A DNA stretch of 64,000 bases, taken from assembly GCA_963920705.1 (NCBI GenBank), contig OY987232.1, positions 6,827,700 through 6,891,699 on the forward strand. The letters run 5' to 3'. The notes beneath the pieces were generated by a model. That model was not told the origin of the DNA, searched no databases, and worked only from the letters and a program-made list of their open reading frames with translations. The position numbers and the translations under genes were made by a program. The DNA is from Odiellus spinosus (lineage: Eukaryota; Arthropoda; Arachnida; Opiliones; Phalangiidae). Shown in pieces: positions 62,861 to 64,000 of this stretch (the first letter of the stretch is position 1; the number at the start of each line of letters is the position of its first letter).

Positions 62861-64000
62861 TAAACATAATTGTTTACGCCCCGGCATTCCCATAAGTGAG
62901 TGTCGGGCCAGCATCAAGTGCTGGAGGAGGATGTAGGCCTACTGGGGAGACCTCCTGGTAAAAAAAACGCGCCTTCGTCGGTACCTTCTCGTATTCTAAA
63001 GTCGCTGTTACGACTCTTTCCGAAGCACTCTAGAAGCATTCTTACAATGAATATCCGAATGCTTCGGAAGCATTCGGAGCACCCCAATAAAAAAGGGGCA
63101 TTTAATTGCACACTAAAGAATACTTAATAGGTGCCGACTATAACCTTACCTCTTTAGGTGGTGCGGAAAATGGTTAATAAATATAATAATAATAATACTA
63201 ATATCATCGATCTTCAAAAACCTTCTTATAATGGACGATGTGTTGAAGAATGTAATTCATTAATTTATTTTAATAATTAATAAAGGTTATTTTCAGTTTA
63301 ATCAAACGCGACTATTATTTCAGCGGTGTATATGTTATCGTCTTGATGACGATTTTCGTCTTCTTGCACGACGCCGACGCCGCAGACAAAGTAGTAGTTT
63401 AAATTACGAGATAGTAAAATTAAATATTAATTTGAGGAGTAAAGGTTGCAGTACTACTTAATATAGTGTATATTTTTGGATATTACCTGGTATTCTATTA
63501 GAATTTTTGGACTAAAGTGTGGCTAAAAACATTTGAAAAATATGTTTTTCTAAAAATAAAAAATTCAATATGTACATATAAGAAATGTTTGTGACAAACT
63601 GCGTGTGACCAATGTCACGGTGACATAATTGAATGACGTCATGCGTTTTTAACTGTCAGGGGTCTAGCTATTCCTATGGGCTTGACCATCTTGTTAAATC
63701 TCAACCGGTACTGTAGACACGCTAGATACTATTTCTAAACTTATATTCTAATTTCACCCTCTGATTTGATGTTATTCTATGGCAATATACTACTCTACTC
63801 CAAAACAACTCATTTGCGAAAAATTTGTCCCTATATTAATTAATAACGTATCGAGAAATACATCAGCCCGGTACGAAAAAGTTAAAACACTCGTTTACAA
63901 ACCCCTCTCTAGAAAAGTTCATAAAGTGTGAACCTTCAATTTTCCTCATTTCTAACGGTTTCTCCATACATAAATTGTAAGTCATCTTAACAAAATATAT
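62861..64000. other. Right flank without supported genes
   Basis: A short frame at 62900-63127 contains an imperfect palindrome around AGCATTCTTACAATG/CATTCGG and shows no family. From 63130 to the end the sequence is AT-rich and I see nothing assignable. Confidence 0.4.

Overview
The window looks like AT-rich arthropod, probably insect, nuclear DNA. Supporting signs are short spliced introns with GT..AG borders, an ionotropic-receptor-like host gene, a BEL/Pao retrotransposon, a jockey-like LINE, a Helentron, several MITE families and a few CCTAA (insect telomere-type) repeats. Almost everything except the receptor gene is mobile or repetitive DNA. No database search was possible, so family names rest on motifs and protein architecture that I recognise.

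Region by region: 1-4.5 kb holds repeats and MITEs. Minus-strand exons of an ionotropic-receptor-like gene lie at 4617-6362, with two further in-phase exons at 25851-25951 and about 26011-26052. The intron between them holds a complete Polinton/Maverick (6391-25024) with identical 95-bp terminal inverted repeats (AGT...ACT) and a perfect 6-bp target duplication, TCGCGC. 25-26.4 kb holds MITEs and receptor exons. 26.36-37.88 kb is a rearranged, foldback-like DNA transposon with further insertions: two MITEs, a decayed BEL/Pao element (27574-34359) and a unit with a candidate structured RNA (about 36.16-36.36 kb). 38.8-50.5 kb is framed by two 1297-bp inverted repeats and contains a tRNA-derived SINE, a G-rich minisatellite and a decayed LINE (about 42.0-45.4 kb, minus). 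50.5-54.1 kb holds small palindromic repeats. 54.16-60.50 kb is an uninterrupted 2113-codon Helentron Rep/helicase/endonuclease ORF, followed by about 13 copies of a 133-bp tandem repeat up to 62.5 kb.

The Polinton is the centre of interest. On the plus strand are a small Cys-rich membrane protein, a broken probable penton/minor capsid gene, a basic virion-type protein, the major capsid protein, an unknown frameshifted gene, the integrase and the adenovirus-type protease. On the minus strand are a second Cys-rich membrane protein, a Pro/Ser-rich gene (frameshifted), a basic GG-motif protein, the packaging ATPase (in-frame stop), a 64-aa protein resembling the PP1-binding core of PPP1R15/GADD34, a BIR-domain (IAP-like) protein, protein-primed DNA polymerase B and two unknown genes. 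The right 3.5 kb is an accessory zone with spliced minus-strand exons, a gene of the opposite strand lying inside their intron, and two zinc-ribbon proteins.

Polymerase, integrase, protease and major capsid are open. The ATPase, the minor capsid gene and two others carry lesions, so this copy is a recent but probably non-autonomous provirus-like element. The adjacent, overlapping PPP1R15-like and BIR genes suggest a host-response module acting on the translation arrest and apoptosis arms; this is inference from motifs only.
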